From the NCBI RefSeq assembly GCF_000328475.2, contig NC_026494.1, positions 512,629 to 576,628 on the forward strand: 64,000 bases of DNA, written 5' to 3'. Shown here piece after piece: positions 60,677 through 64,000 of this stretch. Under the pieces are notes generated by a model. That model saw only the letters and a program-made list of their open reading frames with translations, was not told the DNA's origin and ran no database searches. Position 1 is the stretch's first letter. Every line of letters starts with the position of its first letter. Source of the DNA: Mycosarcoma maydis (lineage: Eukaryota > Basidiomycota > Ustilaginomycetes > Ustilaginales). The position numbers and the translations under genes are program-made.

Positions 60677-60730
60677 GTGATTAAGAGTCTGAATTCTCTG
60701 CGACAGAGTCCACATCAAGAATTCCAAAAA

Positions 60731-61788
60731 ATGGTTAACACGCGCAGCCGCCACGGGCGCTCACCAAGCTTGGACGATCTCGAATACGAACCAAGCGCTG
60801 AAAGCAACACCGAGCAGCAAACGCGTGAGTACGAACTCCCCGGAAGAACTCCGGGGGTGGACGACAACAACGACGAAACCGACACGGACGATGCCGACAA
60901 CATCGGCAAGGGCCGTACAGTGGTCTTCGAGACCGCCGCTGAAACCAGCGGTGAAGACGAACGCCGCGAGGTCGAACCCGTCGTCTCATACCCAAGTATG
61001 AGGGAGGTCGCCAAACGAATGGTGGCCATTCCGAAACTGACTGTGCGAAACTACCCACAATGGGCGCATCATGCTCCCTCAACACCATGCGCCTCATCCC
61101 GAAAGCCTCGGGCTACATTAACGGAACGATCAAGCCTTCCTCCAAGAAATTCAACCGAGAATTCGACAATTGCCTGGTATCTGGTATCCAGCAGACTTTC
61201 GCCTTGGATGGGGAGCACAACGTGAACTGGGTACTGCTTGAACTAAGCACTAAACACCGCGGCTCGTATCGACTCCTCCAGAAGATCGAAGAAAAGCTCT
61301 CAAGCCCCCGCGAACGCGCCATGCGCAAAGTGGCACTCATCGGACAGGTCAACAATGTCAAGATGTACCACAATGACGTCCGCAAGCTTTGCATAGAGCT
61401 ACGCTCCATCCGTTCAGAAAGCGTCATCATTGGCAAACCCGCAAGTGATGAATCACTGTACGGGGCGCTGCAACGAGAATGCTTCAAGCACCCACTTTAC
61501 AAGGAAGTCTGCGCCTCCGACCAATCGCTCACATTCGAGAACCTCGCAGACTTGCTCTGCATCCATCAGACCAAATACGAGTCATTGGGCACCGCCATCC
61601 AGCCTGGAAATGCCCAGGCCAGGGTCGCCGAGGTCGACGAAACCCCGGCACAGGCTCACAACGCTGAGGCCAAGCCCGCAAGCAGAGCCCAGAGGAAGAG
61701 ACAACAGACCTGCCCACGATGCGAGCAACGCGGTCATTCGCGACAACAGTGTAAAGCCACTGTCATCCTCCCGCCCCCCAGCGAATAG
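60731..61788 (+). pseudogene. Copia gag with one frameshift
   Basis: The ATG at 60731 (aaaATGG) opens an acidic N-terminus (DDNNDETDTDDADN), then LTVRNYPQW. The frame changes near 61070 and continues with SLNTMRLIPKASGYINGTI and a capsid-like helical region. A canonical zinc knuckle CPRCEQRGHSRQQC (CX2CX4HX4C) near 61710 follows, and the frame stops at 61788. The role is packaging of the element RNA into particles. Confidence 0.88.
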
Positions 61789-64000
61789 GATGCGTGGATG
61801 CTCCTTCACTCCTGGTTCGAGGCCGACGCCAGCTGACGACAACACTTGGCTTGTCGACACAGGCGCCAGCCACCATATGGTTAACAATAAACAGATCCTG
61901 GGTCAACCCAAGGGAATGTCGCAAACGCGTGTTCACAGCGGGGAGCCAGGTCTTGAAGGCTCCACTTATTGGGGACGCACAGGTTCAGACGGAGGTGGGT
62001 GGTATCTACCTGACCGATGTCCTGTATGTCCCTGACCTTAATGTAAATTTGTTTTCCCCGTACCAGGCTACTGACGAAGGTGCACGAGTGACACTAGACC
62101 GCGAAGGAGGCCAGATCTATTTGGCCGATGGCATACCACTGAGGATAGTCAAGAACCGCAAACGCCGGCTGTTCGAATTCAAAGGGGAAACCTGGAAAGA
62201 ACATGCCCTGGTAGCGTCCCCGGACCTCTTCATGGGAGTCGAGGAAAATTTTGCAAGCGCAGAAAGAAAACCAAAGCTCACAGCAACGGAGCGGTGGCAT
62301 GAACGACTCGGCCACCCGGGTCGCGACAAGACGAGGAAACTCCTGCAGCTCCTCAAGAACGAACGAGACATCAAGTTAGATGCCGAGACCCCGACTAACT
62401 GCGCCGGGTGCATCCAGGCAAAGTCCACGAAGGCACGCCATGGCGCCGGCAGCGGGGAACGCGCCGATGCCCCCTTGGATCTTGTCCACATCGACTTGAT
62501 TATCGATTCTTCTCGGGAAACCGAGTTCACTTGCACGTTGGTCGCCGTGGATGACTACAGCAAGTATGTGTACGTCCAGCCGTTAGTTAGTAAGGCGGAC
62601 GCGTTCCTCGAGCTACAGCGCATGGTCTCCTTCCTGGAACTCCAGACAGGCAGACAACTCAAGGCACTCAGGTCCGATCAGGGCTCTGAATGGACAAAAG
62701 CTGAGGCCCGCATCTGGGCCAGGGACAAGGGCATTCTCTGGCAAATGACGGTTAGCTACGACTCAAAGCAAAACGGCCGCGTCGAGCGGATGAATCGTTC
62801 ACTCCAGGAGAAGATGCGAGCCCTCCTCATCCAGAGAAAACTCCCGGCTCGATTCTGGCCATATGCCTTTCGGACCGCGGCGTTCCTGATCAACCTTACT
62901 CCAAACGTCGATGACAAAATCCCTTACGCGCAGATCTTCAGCAAGACGCCTACTCGTTTCATCAGGTTACTTCGCGTTTTTGGCTGCCTCGCCTGGGTAA
63001 ACATCCCCAAGGCAAAGAGGAATCGCCAAAAGATTGACGAGCGCTCCGTACCTGCGATTTTCATCGGGTACAGTTTGGAACGCAAGGGTTGGCTATTCTA
63101 TAGCCCGAACTATTCCCCAAACATCTTTTGGAGCAACTCGGCCAAATTCATGGAAGTCCAATCTTGGGCCGAACGCACAGCATGGCGACCGATCGATATA
63201 AGTCCACCCCACGCGCCCACCCACGAGGAAGACGTGCCCGACTTTGGATACACCGAAATCGACCAATTCGATGAGACGGCCAACGCGCCTATCGACGACT
63301 TTGTTGATATCGATGCCATCCCTGACGATGCGGACGGCATGTTGCCCCCACCGGAGACGACTCAGGAGGCAGCGCCGGTATCTTCCGATGGCGCCCAGGC
63401 GTCGCGGGAAGTAACGCCGGTGTCCTCCGTTGGCGCCACTGACGGCACCGACACTCGCGACGTCCTGCAGCCTGCCGGACCGTCGGTCGATCTCCCGTTC
63501 CGAGACAACGAAGCCATTCTCAGCGAAAAGTACGCAGCTATTCAGAATTCGAAAAATGAATGGGGCCACATGATCAACTTCTTCGCACCTCAGTTAACGG
63601 AGTCCATTCAGGATGGTTTTCCTGAGCGTCCAACTGACGCCCAACCGGACGACGCAGACCCTGAGACCTGGCCTCGCCACCTTCGCCGCGCGCCGCTTTC
63701 AGTCAACCTCCGCACGGGCCATGCTCTGACAATCACCACTTCGCCAGCTGTCAATCTATCCCCCACGCTAAACCAAGCGAAGAGAGGCGAAGACTGGCCC
63801 CTCTGGCAAGAAGCCATGCGCAGCGAAATTGGCGGCCTCGAGGCAAATGACACTTGGATTGTTGCTGACCTTCCCCCAGGGCAAAACCTTGTCGACTCAA
63901 AATGGGTCCTCAAGATCAAGACCGACGCATACCGGGTACCGACTCGCTACAAAGCACGACTCGTCGCCCGCGGCTTCACCCAACGCGAAGGCGTTGACTT
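61789..64000 (+). pseudogene. Copia pol: protease, integrase, start of reverse transcriptase
   Basis: The protease motif WLVDTGASHH lies near 61850, one frame away from gag; the shift falls at a run of six C just before the gag stop. A second frame change near 61920 leads into a frame that stays open to the window end. That frame has the GAG-pre-integrase zinc motif (ERWHERLGH...CAGC, 62290-62415) and the integrase DDE residues in LVHIDLI, LRSDQGSEW and NGRVERMN. A conserved RVFGCLAWV/IFIGY region follows, and RT begins at WQEAMRSEIGGLEANDTWIV, with YKARLVARGFTQ at the right edge. Catalytic RT and RNase H motifs are outside the window. Confidence 0.9.

Larger units (their letters stand above)
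60265..64000 (+). mobile_element. Ty1/copia LTR retrotransposon, truncated by the window end
   Basis: A 5' LTR, leader, gag, protease, integrase and the start of reverse transcriptase occur in the copia order (integrase before RT). It belongs to the same LTR family as the solo LTR at 44985. The 3' LTR lies beyond the window. The reading frame changes three times, so this copy is unlikely to be autonomous unless these are sequence errors. Confidence 0.93.

Overview
The window looks like genomic DNA of a smut fungus (Ustilaginales, Basidiomycota). The evidence is the gene content (midasin, RNA polymerase I subunit A12, Atg7, mRNA capping enzyme, 20S proteasome beta-5, a SIRT5-like sirtuin), the short GT-AG introns in the smaller genes, large intronless ORFs next to them, and Ty1/copia retroelements. 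The species cannot be named from the sequence alone. Two runs of exactly 100 N (31783-31882 and 58917-59016) are scaffold gaps of unknown real size. Layout: 1-6.5 kb has no recognisable gene apart from a possible 3' end of a + strand gene at the extreme left. A 16.3-kb intronless midasin gene (MDN1, - strand, 6568-22863) follows, divergent from RPA12 (+, 23563-24142). ATG7 (-) converges on RPA12. CEG1 (-), a three-exon CYSTM-domain gene (+), the proteasome gene PRE2 (+, 5' end in the first gap), a three-exon SIRT5-like sirtuin (+), a secreted GH5 glycosidase (-) and a Zn2Cys6 transcription factor (-) complete a conserved housekeeping block that ends at about 41 kb. From 41 to 64 kb the window becomes accessory: long gene-poor stretches, a 387-bp solo copia LTR with a 5-bp target duplication, an MFS transporter interrupted by an in-frame TGA in its first membrane segment, a large P-loop NTPase-like gene broken by four frameshifts, 3 kb of degenerate minisatellite-like sequence, and two copia elements. 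One copia element is on the - strand and cut by the second gap. The other is on the + strand, belongs to the same LTR family as the solo LTR, appears inserted into the leader of the first, and runs off the right edge. Functionally the left half is core machinery: MDN1 and RPA12 both serve ribosome production and share a 0.7-kb divergent promoter, while PRE2 and ATG7 serve protein turnover. The right half shows gene decay plus retrotransposition. A small near-palindromic motif (AATCGTGAAT, ATTCGTGATT and their complements) recurs in most gene-free stretches, and none was noticed in the identified coding exons. It is the most interesting pattern I could find that gene annotation does not explain.
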